DNA from: Mucilaginibacter sp.
Lineage (GTDB): Bacteria; Bacteroidota; Bacteroidia; Sphingobacteriales; Sphingobacteriaceae
Direction: 5' to 3'
Assembly: GCF_025362475.1 (NCBI RefSeq)
Contig: NZ_JANYGH010000038.1
Location: 1-64,000, forward strand
Length of the DNA stretch: 64,000 nucleotides
A program made the translations under genes and the position numbers. Below are positions 15,021 through 24,239 of the stretch, piece after piece (the first letter of the stretch is position 1; every line of letters starts with the position of its first letter). Below the pieces are notes generated by a model that ran no database searches, was not told the origin of the DNA, and saw nothing but the letters and a program-made list of their open reading frames with translations.

Positions 15021-15180
15021 GGGGATAAAGAAATAAGAGCAAAAGATTGGTAAACAGATTGGTCATTCTAAGAAATACAATACCGGACTCTGAAGAAGAA
15101 TTGACATTTTAAACTGTTTGTCATCCTGAGTGGTAAAATCCGGTGGCCTCTGAAGGAGAACATGACGTAACAAAAATGGC

Positions 15181-15254
15181 TGTCATCCTGAGTCTGTCGA
15201 AGGATAGTGGGCAAAGGCCTCTCCGCGCGAGTCTTCGACAGGCTCAGACTGACA
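15181..15254. repeat. Imperfect palindrome with 22-base arms
   Basis: Arms 15181-15202 (begins TGTCATCCTGAGTCTGTCG) and 15233-15254 pair with three mismatches. The opening TGTCATCCTGAG is shared with the 93 bp repeat family next to it at 15280, so this is probably a related but distinct element. The 404-base gap 15021-15424 between converging genes holds only such repeats; I see no credible ORF. Confidence 0.75.
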
Positions 15255-15279
15255 GGCCCACACGCCTCAAAATCCAATA

Positions 15280-15371
15280 TGTCATGGGTAGGAACGAAGG
15301 ATCTATTCGCAGACTGTACAGGGTGAACAAGCATGGCGAATAACAGATCCTTCACTGCGTTCAGGATGACA
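15280..15371 (-). repeat. Dispersed palindromic repeat, copy 2 (92 bp, inverted)
   Basis: Read on the minus strand it aligns along its whole length with copies at 6219-6313 and 51903-51995, including the core TTCGCCATGCTT and the ends TGTCATCCTGAACGCAGTGA and GATCCTTCGTTCC. One end is partly decayed (GTCATGGGTA). Confidence 0.85.
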
Positions 15372-15424
15372 AAAAGGGTTTTTGCAAATACGTTACAGAT
15401 AGTGATAGCTCTTTCTAACTCCAA

Positions 15425-17404
15425 TTAATATCCCAACAACTTCTCCACCGTTTCCACTAACCTTGCCTTCGCCAAAAACTGGTCTTCCAGGGCTTTGTTC
15501 ATGGGTATAGCGGTATCAAGGCTGCCACAGCGCATTACCGGGGCATCCAGGTATTTAAAGCAATGCTCGGCAACGTGGGCTGCTATTTCGGCACCGAAGC
15601 CGCTGGTAAGGGTATCCTCATGTAGTATCAACGCACGGCCAGTCTTTTGCACGCTTTTTTCAACAGCTTCTTTATCCCATGGCAACAGGCTGCGCAGATC
15701 AATGATCTCTAAAGATTGATCCGGGTGTTTAGCCGCATACTCCAGGGCCCAGTGTACCCCCAAACCGAAAGTAACAATGGTAGCTTGTTCGCCTTGCTGT
15801 ACAATATTGGCTTTGCCTATTTCTATCAATATATCATTATCCGGTACTTCGCCGCTGATGCTGCGGTACAGATATTTATGTTCAAAATAAATCACCGGGT
15901 TGGGGTCGTCAATAGCGGCCAGTAATAGTCCTTTAGCATCTGCAGGGAAGGCCGGGTAAACAACCTTTAGTCCGGGTGTTTTGGTAAACCAGGCCTCATT
16001 ACTTTGCGAATGAAACGGTCCTGCTCCTGTGCCTGCGCCCGTAGGCATCCGTACTACCATATCCACTGCCTGTGCCCAGCGGTAATGCGTTTTGGCCAGG
16101 TTATTAATAATCTGGTTAAAGCCGCAGGTTACAAAATCGGCAAATTGCATTTCAACAATAGCCTTGTAGCCGTTTAGCGCCAGGCCCATGCCTGCCCCCA
16201 CAATGCCCGATTCGCAAATGGGCGTATTACGTACCCGGTCTTTTCCAAACTCTTCAACAAAGCCCTGGGTAATTTTAAAAGCGCCGCCATACTCGGCAAT
16301 GTCTTGCCCCATGATCACCAGGTTGGGGTGCTTGCGCATGCCCTGCCGCAAACCATCGCTTATAGCATCAATATAACGCTTGCTGGTTGCTGGCGTAGCC
16401 GATGGCTGATTTGCTGGCAATTGATATGACCGGTACATATCAGCAATCTCGGTTTCCACATCCGGCACAATATCTGCCTCGCTATAAACCTTTTCAAACT
16501 CCGATTCGATAAGCGCCGTAAATTCTTTCTTGATGATCGGGATCCAGTTTGGCAGCAATATGCCTTCGTTCAGTAAATATTTTTCAAAATTGGCCAACGG
16601 ATCTTTGGCGCCCCACCACTCAAACAAATTTTGGGGAACATATTTTGTGCCTGATGCTTCCTCATGCCCACGCATTCTAAAGGTCATGCATTCCAGCAAA
16701 ACCGGGCGGGGATTTTCGCGGATGCTATTTTTAATATGGGTTATAGTATGGTATACCTCCAAAATGTTATTACCATCAATGCGGCAACCTTCCATGCCGT
16801 AGCCTATGGCCTTATCAACCAGCTGGCTGCAATGGTATTGTTCGTTTGTTGGGGTCGATAGTCCGTAACCATTGTTTTCTACCAGGAAAATAACGGGTAA
16901 ATTCCAAACCGCGGCAATATTAAGCGCCTCATGGAAATCACCTTCGCTTGTAGCCCCTTCGCCGGTAAATACCAGGGTTACTTTCTTTTGATTGGATAGT
17001 TTATCAGCCAGCGCAATGCCGTCTGCAAGGGCCAGTTGAGGTCCCAGGTGAGATATCATCCCGATGATCTTATAATCCTGCGTGCCGAAATGGAAAGAGC
17101 GGTCGCGGCCCTTGGTAAAGCCCGATGGTTTGCCCTGCCATTGAGCCATTAAACGCGAAAGAGGAATATCCCTTGTTGTAAAAACGCCCAGGTTACGATG
17201 CATGGGCAAAATGTACTCATCGGCCTGCATGGCTAATGTGCTGCCTACCGCAATGGCTTCCTGGCCAATTCCTGAAAACCATTTGCCAATACGGCCTTGT
17301 CTTAATAAGATCAGCATTTTCTCTTCAACCAGGCGCGGAAGCAACAATTTTTTGTAAAAAGATACTAAAGTGTCGGTATCAAGGTTTTTACGATCGAAAA
17401 TCAT
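15425..17404 (-). CDS. 2-oxo acid dehydrogenase E1, fused alpha and beta subunits
   Basis: 659 aa made of an E1-alpha domain (about 1-325) and an E1-beta domain (about 345-659) in one chain, joined by a Ala/Pro/Ser linker around NQPSATPATS. The thiamine diphosphate motif is FTGEGATSEGDFHEALN...VENN in the alpha part; the beta part has GQDIAEYGGAFKITQGF, PICESGIVGAGMGLAL and RMPTGAGTGAGPFHSQSNEAWF. Such fusions in Bacteroidota are usually assigned to branched-chain 2-oxo acid dehydrogenase, with E2 and E3 elsewhere. The substrate cannot be fixed from sequence alone. Monocistronic here, converging with gldD. Confidence 0.92.
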   Translation of the reverse strand: MIFDRKNLDTDTLVSFYKKLLLPRLVEEKMLILLRQGRIGKWFSGIGQEAIAVGSTLAMQADEYILPMHRNLGVFTTRDIPLSRLMAQWQGKPSGFTKGRDRSFHFGTQDYKIIGMISHLGPQLALADGIALADKLSNQKKVTLVFTGEGATSEGDFHEALNIAAVWNLPVIFLVENNGYGLSTPTNEQYHCSQLVDKAIGYGMEGCRIDGNNILEVYHTITHIKNSIRENPRPVLLECMTFRMRGHEEASGTKYVPQNLFEWWGAKDPLANFEKYLLNEGILLPNWIPIIKKEFTALIESEFEKVYSEADIVPDVETEIADMYRSYQLPANQPSATPATSKRYIDAISDGLRQGMRKHPNLVIMGQDIAEYGGAFKITQGFVEEFGKDRVRNTPICESGIVGAGMGLALNGYKAIVEMQFADFVTCGFNQIINNLAKTHYRWAQAVDMVVRMPTGAGTGAGPFHSQSNEAWFTKTPGLKVVYPAFPADAKGLLLAAIDDPNPVIYFEHKYLYRSISGEVPDNDILIEIGKANIVQQGEQATIVTFGLGVHWALEYAAKHPDQSLEIIDLRSLLPWDKEAVEKSVQKTGRALILHEDTLTSGFGAEIAAHVAEHCFKYLDAPVMRCGSLDTAIPMNKALEDQFLAKARLVETVEKLLGY

Positions 17405-17509
17405 AATGTAAAACTAATGAAGTTTTTAAATGGGGACGCCCTCAACAAGGCTAAAAAATAATATTTTCGAGTTAAACTTTGTATGTTTGGTAATCCTAAC
17501 AAAGAACTT

Positions 17510-18361
17510 ATGAAACGAATTGGATTTTTACTATTGGTGGTGTTGTTGCTCATTGGTTTTGCGGCCTCTTCTCAAGATTATTTTTTGTTGCCCGGTAACT
17601 TTTACATGAAAAAGGGCGATAAGCTCAATCTGCATTTATTAAGCGGGAATGAATTTGTGAAAGAAGGTGAATACAAGTATGAAAGCGGGAAGATATCCAA
17701 ATTTGTATTGTACGAGGGCAAGAAACAAACTGATTTAAGTAAGTCTCCTAAAGATACATCAGCCAATATTTTAAACTATAAACTGGAGAGCGCTGGTTTA
17801 GCCATGGTAGAGGTGGTTAAAAGTGAAAGCGTAGAATCGGAAAGGAATAAATTTTTAAAATACCTCAATAGTGAGGGACTTGACAAAATTGCCGAAGATG
17901 CCAAGAGCAATAACCAGCAATATTTTGTAGAAAAATCCACACGGTATTTAAAAACGCTTATTGCTGTTGATAAACCGAATGACAGGGATTTCGATAAACC
18001 ATTGAACGAGGACTACGAAATTATTATCAAACAAAATCCTTACAGATCTGATTACGGTGATGATGTAACAGGCGAGGTGCTTTTTCACGGAAAGCCATTA
18101 AAGGATGCCGTAGTTATTCTGTATGTTAAAACCATCAACGGTAATGTCTTTTCTCAAAAATTGAGCGCTGACGCGGGCGGGCTTATTTACTTTAAACTAA
18201 GCCGGGAAGGAATCTATATGTTAAGTTCGGTACATATAGAGTCATCCAAAGATAAAAAGGCCGATTTTGAAAGCTGGGGCACTACCTACACTTTTGCCTT
18301 TACCAATAATGGCACCATGCCCGATACCTACAGGGAATTTGGGTTTGGAAACAAACATTGA
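17510..18361 (+). CDS. Secreted DUF4198-like protein
   Basis: About 283 aa from the ATG at 17510 (MKRIGFLLLVVLLLIGFAASSQ, a signal peptide ending in Q). An earlier in-frame ATG at 17483 sits inside a TATGTTTG promoter-like box (17482-17489), so it is unlikely to be used. The N-terminal DYFLLPGNFYMKKGDKLNLHLLSG and the later DVTGEVLFHGKPLKDAVVILY fit DUF4198, a family of periplasmic or secreted beta-sandwich proteins sometimes tied to metal uptake. The C-terminal strand region reads like an Ig-like fold. Role unknown. Confidence 0.75.
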   Translation: MKRIGFLLLVVLLLIGFAASSQDYFLLPGNFYMKKGDKLNLHLLSGNEFVKEGEYKYESGKISKFVLYEGKKQTDLSKSPKDTSANILNYKLESAGLAMVEVVKSESVESERNKFLKYLNSEGLDKIAEDAKSNNQQYFVEKSTRYLKTLIAVDKPNDRDFDKPLNEDYEIIIKQNPYRSDYGDDVTGEVLFHGKPLKDAVVILYVKTINGNVFSQKLSADAGGLIYFKLSREGIYMLSSVHIESSKDKKADFESWGTTYTFAFTNNGTMPDTYREFGFGNKH

Positions 18362-18376
18362 TTTGTTGGATAAAGG

Positions 18377-18588
18377 ATTTTTGGAGCAGGGAATAAGGAT
18401 TCATGGATCGCAGGTTCAATTGCTAACGGCGGGGACACTGCTTATATAAAACAAGAAAGCCTTTCGGATATGAACCGGAAGGCTTTCTTGTTTGTAATCT
18501 TTATAGTTTTTAAAGTGGCTTAGGATATAGCAGGATCATAAACTCATTGCGTCTGTATCTATATATCCTTGTTCCCTGCTCCAAAAAT
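18377..18588. repeat. Long inverted repeat around the terminator before the hexosaminidase
   Basis: 24-base arms 18377-18400 and 18565-18588 (core TTTTTGGAGCAGGGAA) pair with one mismatch and enclose 164 bases that contain the bidirectional terminator at 18452. The right arm stops four bases short of the stop codon of the GH20 gene. Confidence 0.75.
18452..18494. terminator. Bidirectional terminator between converging genes
   Basis: A 16-base stem (CAAGAAAGCCTTTCGG with CCGGAAGGCTTTCTTG, one mismatch) with a 6-base loop. T-rich flanks in both directions suit both the DUF4198-like gene and the GH20 gene. Confidence 0.8.
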
Positions 18589-18591
18589 TCT

Positions 18592-20493
18592 TTATTTAAT
18601 CTTTTTTGCCAAATCAGTCAATGGCATGGTAACCATACGGCCAATAGGTTTTTTACCCCGGTAGGTTATTACTTTTAGCATAGTTGCATCCTTAGGCGCA
18701 TCTATTGGGCTGGTGTACTTAGGGTAAAAATTATCGGGCAATGAGTTATCAAAGCTGTAATAAGTTTCTAATCCCGGTGCCTCATTGGTTAAAGTGATCT
18801 TTAATGTACTATCGGGATTGCGGATTGCGCTAAATGAGGGGTCATAAACACTTGGAGCATATTTGGTTTCAGATTCATCAAGTCGTTCAAACTGTTTTTC
18901 TACCTTTCCGAAAAAGTAATTCCAATTCTTTTTTTCTCTTGGCGACCATACCGATTCGGCAATAGCCATACCTCTTGGCCAGGTCATATACTCCGCCTGG
19001 CGCATGTTGTAAACCTGCTCTGTCCATAAATTGGCCTGCCCGCCTTTTATCAGTTTGGCATCTACACCTTCGGGTACAGGTTCAAATTCATAAGTTTTAT
19101 TCAGGCGCAACTTAGCGTAAACATGGGTCTCGTTCACGTCGCTTTGCATGTAATCAAGGTAAGCAAATGTAGTTGGGCTCATTACTACATCATGCCCCAT
19201 TTTAGCTGCTTCAATACCTCCCTGGATACCTCTCCAGCTCATTACCGCGGCATTGGGGCCTAAGCCACCTTCCAGGATCTCATCCCAGCCCATGAATTTT
19301 TTACCCTTTGATTCCACTATTTTTTCCAAACGTTTTTCAAAATAGCTTTGTACTTCCTGTTGGGTTTTCAGGTTTTCTTTAACCATTAATGCTTTAACGG
19401 CCTCGCTTTGTTCCCAAAAGTTTTTGGCACACTCATCGCCACCCATGTGGATGTATGGGAAAGGGAAAAGCTGGGCTACTTCGGTTACAACCTTATCTAA
19501 AAACTCGTATACATTTTCATTGGCAGGGCATAACGTGTTATCAACAATAGCGGTATTGTGCTGGCCTTCCCATTTCATAAAGGGCTCGCCAGAGTTTACT
19601 ACGTATTTATCGGCACCGGGAGTACACGATAATTCTGGATAGGCGGCAACGGCAGCAAGGCTATGGCCGGGTACATCAATCTCTGGCAGGATATTTACAA
19701 AGCGGTCTTTTGCGTATTGTACCAGGTCTTTAATATCTTCCTGGGTATAAAAGCCGCCATAGGTGCGGGGCTCATCTGGCGAGGGCTGGCTGAAAGTGCC
19801 AAACTGCCCAACTTTTTTAATATTATGAGCGCCTACCGTAGTAAGTTTTGGCAGACTTTTAATTTCAACCCGCCAGCCTTCATCATCGGTTAAATGCAGG
19901 TGCAGCAGGTTAAGCTTGTATTTAACCATGGCATCTATATACTGTTCAACCTCGGCTTTGGTAAAAAAGTGGCGCGATACATCAAACATCAAGCCTCTCC
20001 AGCCAAACCTGGGGTAATCGGTTATCTCAACGGCAGGGGCTGTCCACTTAACACCCTTTGCCAGTTCTTTGCCTTCAATCTCTTTTGGTAATAGCTGTAT
20101 AAAGGTTTGCAAGCCATAAAATAACCCTGCGGCCTCATTTGCCCTTATCACCACCTTTTTTGCTGTTACTGATAAATAATAGCCTTCTGATTTTAAAAGG
20201 GTATCCACCTTTTTATTAAGTACAAGTTTGATTGATGCGGCAGGTGCTACACTTTTGGTAGTTACCGTGATACCTGCGGCGGTATTTAACTTGTTTTTAA
20301 GATAGCTGATTACCGGACTTAGCTCGGGCTGTTTGCCGGCCTCAACAATAACTGTTTTGGGTAAAATGAAATTACCTGTTTTTTTAATAACCTTAACAGG
20401 TTCTGGAATAATAGATAAGCCATTATTGGTCACCTGGCCAAATGATAATAGATGCAGGCTACAGCAACATAGCAACAGGGATAGTTTTTTCAT
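18592..20493 (-). CDS. Beta-N-acetylhexosaminidase, GH20
   Basis: A 633 aa secreted enzyme with a signal peptide (MKKLSLLLCCCSLHLLSFG, then Q). An N-terminal GH20b-like domain (about 25-155) precedes the catalytic TIM barrel, which begins YPRFGWRGLMFDVSRHFF and carries the Asp-Glu catalytic pair in HMGGDECAKNFWE near residues 353-354. The C-terminal 100 residues hold a chitobiase-like domain (TYYSFDNSLPDNFYPKYTSPI). It removes terminal GlcNAc or GalNAc from glycans, probably chitin fragments, peptidoglycan or host glycans. No SusC/SusD adjacent. Confidence 0.95.
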   Translation of the reverse strand: MKKLSLLLCCCSLHLLSFGQVTNNGLSIIPEPVKVIKKTGNFILPKTVIVEAGKQPELSPVISYLKNKLNTAAGITVTTKSVAPAASIKLVLNKKVDTLLKSEGYYLSVTAKKVVIRANEAAGLFYGLQTFIQLLPKEIEGKELAKGVKWTAPAVEITDYPRFGWRGLMFDVSRHFFTKAEVEQYIDAMVKYKLNLLHLHLTDDEGWRVEIKSLPKLTTVGAHNIKKVGQFGTFSQPSPDEPRTYGGFYTQEDIKDLVQYAKDRFVNILPEIDVPGHSLAAVAAYPELSCTPGADKYVVNSGEPFMKWEGQHNTAIVDNTLCPANENVYEFLDKVVTEVAQLFPFPYIHMGGDECAKNFWEQSEAVKALMVKENLKTQQEVQSYFEKRLEKIVESKGKKFMGWDEILEGGLGPNAAVMSWRGIQGGIEAAKMGHDVVMSPTTFAYLDYMQSDVNETHVYAKLRLNKTYEFEPVPEGVDAKLIKGGQANLWTEQVYNMRQAEYMTWPRGMAIAESVWSPREKKNWNYFFGKVEKQFERLDESETKYAPSVYDPSFSAIRNPDSTLKITLTNEAPGLETYYSFDNSLPDNFYPKYTSPIDAPKDATMLKVITYRGKKPIGRMVTMPLTDLAKKIK

Positions 20494-20594
20494 ACTTGAA
20501 TTTGGTTTGTAAGGAATACTTAATTGGAACGTTATGCAAATTAAACTTTTTAAAGAATATTAAAAAGTTTGTATTGAAAAATTATTGTTACAAC

Positions 20595-20626
20595 AAAAAG
20601 CCCCGCTTCGTATTGCGAAACGGGGC
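20595..20626 (-). terminator. Terminator after the coiled-coil gene
   Basis: GCCCCG and TTCG arms (20600-20610) pair with CGAA and CGGGGC (20616-20626); on the minus strand it ends in a run of T. It separates the coiled-coil gene from the GH20 gene. Confidence 0.8.
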
Positions 20627-20648
20627 CTTGCATATTTAATTAAGCTGT

Positions 20649-21563
20649 TTATTTAAGCGTAAAACCTGTTTTACCCATTGTGCTGCCATCGGCATACAGC
20701 AATACGGTATAGGTGCCTTTTACAAATGGAGGCGTTGGATTAACCCAATCAATGGTATACTCGGTACCGTCATCCTTAAAATCAATAGATGTTTTATAGG
20801 TGTATTGCAGGTCTGCGTTATCGGCAGTGAAAGTTCCGCCATCAGGTGCGGTGATCAGGTTGCCTGTTGGATCAATGATGCGTACATAAATATCATGCAG
20901 TGCTTTTGTAGCCAAAGTGTTGCTGGCAACAGTAAAATTGATCTTGATTTTTTTTGCTGGCCCGGCACGGGTAACGTCAACCTCTTTGCCGCTGCCTTTA
21001 ATTTTGTAGGCTACTATATTTGATGTAGCCAGCTTTATGGCTTGTGCTACTTTTACTTTAGCATCAAGGTCCTGATTTTGTTTCTGCAGGGTATCGGCCT
21101 TTTTAGCAACAGTTGCCAGGTTGCTTTTTAAGGTATCCCGTTCGGTTGCTAACGTTGCGTTTTGTTTATGCAGCTCTTCAATATCAGCTGTATATTTAGT
21201 TACAAAGTACCGGAGTTGTTTAACATCTTCCTCGGCTTTTACCAATTCGACCCTGGTAAGTTTCCCTTTTGCCAGCTGGGTTCTTAATACCTGGATCTTT
21301 GCCTTTAACGAATCATTTTTTGCGATTAACTCTTTCGACATTTTGGCCTTGCCAGCGGTTACCTGATCAACCTGGGCCTCAAGGCTGTCAAGATCAGCTT
21401 TTAACCTTGTTTGTTCATCCTGTTGGGTGACTATCCGCACATCCGATTTGTTTTTTTGGAGGTACAGGTACACATCGGTACCCAATAAAGCCAGTACCAC
21501 CACGATAAGAAAGTAAATTACGTTTGAATTTTTTTTAGGTGGTTGCCCAGATTGATTTTCCAT
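20649..21563 (-). CDS. Membrane-anchored coiled-coil protein, 304 aa
   Basis: Not a family I can name. A short N-terminal tail (NQSGQPPKKNSN) precedes one membrane helix (VIYFLIVVVLALLGTDVYLYL, about residues 15-34), then about 140 residues of heptad-type coiled coil (many D-S-L-E-A, K-D-S-L-K and Q-K-Q-N repeats), then a C-terminal beta-sandwich of about 110 residues starting near KGSGKEVDVTRAGPAKKIKIN. The topology suggests cytoplasmic N-terminus and periplasmic body. Single gene. Confidence 0.8.
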   Translation of the reverse strand: MENQSGQPPKKNSNVIYFLIVVVLALLGTDVYLYLQKNKSDVRIVTQQDEQTRLKADLDSLEAQVDQVTAGKAKMSKELIAKNDSLKAKIQVLRTQLAKGKLTRVELVKAEEDVKQLRYFVTKYTADIEELHKQNATLATERDTLKSNLATVAKKADTLQKQNQDLDAKVKVAQAIKLATSNIVAYKIKGSGKEVDVTRAGPAKKIKINFTVASNTLATKALHDIYVRIIDPTGNLITAPDGGTFTADNADLQYTYKTSIDFKDDGTEYTIDWVNPTPPFVKGTYTVLLYADGSTMGKTGFTLK

Positions 21564-21912
21564 AGCAATTAAATGTTTAAAGTTTAAATACAGTTTTAAG
21601 TAGAAAGCTATTTTAAAAAAAAACTTCTGTTTAACTGTGGTGTTTAGTTTACAAGCATATCTATATTAATTGATATTACTTGTTTTTATTACAATTTTAA
21701 GTGTTGTTTAAAAGTATTTACACAACGCTATTAAACGTAAAAAGGTTTAAAATATGATTTTTTTTAAAAATTGAGATTTTAAAATGGCGTTGGTAAAGGA
21801 TAAAAATAAGTACAATAAGCCAAAATCGCAATATGAGGACAAATTTATATAGTATAATAAAACCCCTACCATATGAGTTTTATATCTTTGCATCTTTAAT
21901 TAATTAGGTTTA
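21564..21912. other. AT-rich divergent intergenic region
   Basis: 349 bases between the coiled-coil gene (minus) and the GHL10 gene (plus), very AT-rich with several poly-T and poly-A runs. TATCTTTG at 21883-21890 matches the -7 consensus and lies 22 bases before the GHL10 start; no good -33 box is at the expected distance. I see no ORF or strong hairpin. Confidence 0.5.
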
Positions 21913-23484
21913 ATGCATATATACCGCCCGTTTTTACTATTGATAGCCACCCTGTTTATTGTTATAAGCGTTAAGGCACAACCGGCTGAACCAACAAATG
22001 CGCCTGTAGCAGCTAAGACCGAACCCAAACGCGAATTTAGAGGGGTGTGGGTAGCAACCGTAGTAAACATCGACTGGCCAACCAGTGCCAAATTCACATC
22101 CGAAAAGCAAAAGCAACAACTGATTGATATATTAAACTCGCACCAGGAAACCGGCATCAATGCCATTATGCTGCAGGTAAGGCCTGCTGCCGATGCTTTT
22201 TACGCGAAAAGCCGCGAGCCCTGGTCAAAATATTTAACGGGCAAACAGGGACAGGGACCCAGCCCTGCATATGACCCGCTGGAGTTTGCTATTACCGAAG
22301 CCCACAAACGCGGAATGGAACTGCATGCCTGGTTTAATCCTTACAGAGCAACTTTTGATGGTAATTTTGCGGCACTTAGCCCGCAGCATATTACTAAAAT
22401 AAAACCGGAGTGGTTTTTTACCTATGGTGGTATCAAAACATTTAATCCGGGTTTGCCGGAAGTGCGCGATTATATTGTACAGGTGATATTGGATGTGGTT
22501 GATAATTATGATATCGACGGCGTACATATGGATGATTATTTTTATCCATACCCTATTGCCGGGCAAAAAATAAACGATGACGCCTCCTATGCCAAATACG
22601 GCGAAGGATATGATAATGTAAAAGATTGGCGCCGTCATAATGTTGATTTGTTAATAAAGATGATTGGCGATAGCGTGCATGCGCATGACCCGGACATTAA
22701 ATTTGGTGTAAGCCCATTTGGCATCTGGGCTAATAAATCGCAGAATGATGAGGGATCTGAAACCAACGGAGGATCATCCTATTATGAAAACTACGCTGAC
22801 TCACGCGAGTGGATCAAAGAAGGATGGGTTGATTATATAAACCCACAATTGTACTGGCCTATAGGCAACCGGGCGGCAGCTTTTGATAAATTGTTAAACT
22901 GGTGGAGCGATAATACCTTCGGCCGGCATTTGTACATAGGGCAGGCGGCTTACCGCATTAATGAGCGTAAAACTGCAGCCTTTAAAAACCCCGGCCAGGT
23001 GCCCGAACAGATCAACATGATCAGGAATAACCCGCGGGTGCAGGGAAGTGTTTATTTCAGCTCCAGTTCGCTTACCAATAATCCGCTTGGTATTACCGAT
23101 TCTTTGCGGAACAATTATTACAGGTACCCGGCGTTGCCCCCCGTTATGCTTTGGCGCGATTCTGTTGCTCCTAATGCCCCGCAAAATGTTACCGTCCGGC
23201 CGATTGTAAATAAAAACAGCGTTATGGTAAAGTGGCTTACACCTACGCTTGCTAAGGATGAAGAAGCGGTGTATGGCTACGTGATATACCGGTTTGAGAA
23301 TGATAATGAGAAAATAAATATCGACGACCCGAAAAACATCCTGAAGATCATCTACAATACTAACCTTACCTATGAGGATAATACGGTTCAAAAAGGCAAG
23401 ACGTATTTTTATGTTGTGACGGCACTTGACAGAATGAAGAATGAGAGTGAACGATCGCCTACCATAGCGGTCACGGTACCTTAA
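21913..23484 (+). CDS. Secreted glycoside hydrolase-like protein (GHL10) with Fn3 domain
   Basis: 523 aa with a signal peptide (about residues 1-23, ending KAQ). Residues about 37-350 form the GHL10 domain (REFRGVWVATVVNIDWP, then INAIMLQVRPAADAFY, GMELHAWFNPYRAT and a YDIDGVHMDDYFYPYP strand that would carry the acid residues). A fibronectin type III module follows (PNAPQNVTVRPIVNKNSV to the end). The family is thought to act on peptidoglycan or related amino-sugar polymers, but activity is known for few members. Confidence 0.9.
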   Translation: MHIYRPFLLLIATLFIVISVKAQPAEPTNAPVAAKTEPKREFRGVWVATVVNIDWPTSAKFTSEKQKQQLIDILNSHQETGINAIMLQVRPAADAFYAKSREPWSKYLTGKQGQGPSPAYDPLEFAITEAHKRGMELHAWFNPYRATFDGNFAALSPQHITKIKPEWFFTYGGIKTFNPGLPEVRDYIVQVILDVVDNYDIDGVHMDDYFYPYPIAGQKINDDASYAKYGEGYDNVKDWRRHNVDLLIKMIGDSVHAHDPDIKFGVSPFGIWANKSQNDEGSETNGGSSYYENYADSREWIKEGWVDYINPQLYWPIGNRAAAFDKLLNWWSDNTFGRHLYIGQAAYRINERKTAAFKNPGQVPEQINMIRNNPRVQGSVYFSSSSLTNNPLGITDSLRNNYYRYPALPPVMLWRDSVAPNAPQNVTVRPIVNKNSVMVKWLTPTLAKDEEAVYGYVIYRFENDNEKINIDDPKNILKIIYNTNLTYEDNTVQKGKTYFYVVTALDRMKNESERSPTIAVTVP

Positions 23485-23487
23485 TGT

Positions 23488-24237
23488 TTAACTGTTCATT
23501 ATAGCTCCGCAGTTGATATCCAGGCTTTGGCCGGTTATACTTTGCTGGCTTAGCAGGTATGCAACCAGGTTAGCAACCTCTTCTGGTTGGCTCATGCGTT
23601 TTAGCGGTACGCTTTGCATGGCTATTTCATAAAACTCCTGTTTGCTGATGCCAATGCCATCGGCAATACCCTGCAATCCGTTTTGCGACATTTCTGTGTC
23701 AACCCAACCGGGGCAAATAGCATTTACCAATATTTGCTGTGGGGCAAACTGTATTGCCCATGAACGCATCAAACCAAGTAAGCCCGCTTTTGATGCGCAG
23801 TAGGCCGAATAATTGGCCACACCCAACCTGGCCAATACCGATGAAGTAATGAGGATATGTTTATTATTCCCTGATGCTTGCAGGGCAGGCAAAAAAGTAT
23901 TTACAAAGTTGTAAGTGCCGGTAAGGTTGGTGTTAATAATATCTCCCCACCGGTCATCGTTGCCCCAGTAGTTTTCGCCGCCAATGCCAGAGTTCGCTAT
24001 AAGGCCGTTTACAGCAGTATCTCCTAATTGCGTCAGTGCATTAGCTAAGCGTTCCTTATTGGCTATATCTGCAATAAGGATCAGGTGCTCTCCTTTGGGC
24101 AGCGTTGATAAAGTTTCTTGCAGCTTATCGGCATTGCGGCCAAGTAAAACACAATTGTGACCATCATTAGCCAGTTTTTGAGTGATGGCTCTGCCTATGC
24201 CGCTGCCAGCGCCGCTGATAATATAGGTGTTAGTCAT
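23488..24237 (-). CDS. SDR-family oxidoreductase
   Basis: 249 aa classical short-chain dehydrogenase. The Rossmann glycine motif is SGAGSGIGRAI (residues about 8-18), the NAG-type motif is NSGIGG, and the catalytic Ser-Tyr-Lys triad is in ITSSVL and YSAYCASKAG. NAD(P)H specificity and substrate are not determined. It starts two bases after the stop of the DUF1835 gene, so the two form an operon on the minus strand. Confidence 0.92.
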   Translation of the reverse strand: MTNTYIISGAGSGIGRAITQKLANDGHNCVLLGRNADKLQETLSTLPKGEHLILIADIANKERLANALTQLGDTAVNGLIANSGIGGENYWGNDDRWGDIINTNLTGTYNFVNTFLPALQASGNNKHILITSSVLARLGVANYSAYCASKAGLLGLMRSWAIQFAPQQILVNAICPGWVDTEMSQNGLQGIADGIGISKQEFYEIAMQSVPLKRMSQPEEVANLVAYLLSQQSITGQSLDINCGAIMNS

Positions 24238-24239
24238 TA

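Noticed and set aside
15068..15424. Minus-strand ORF of 118 codons before the E1 gene
   Set aside because: It runs through two palindromic repeats, which explains the open frame.
22234..23391. Minus-strand ORFs opposite the GHL10 gene
   Set aside because: They overlap a well-supported gene and show no recognisable domain.
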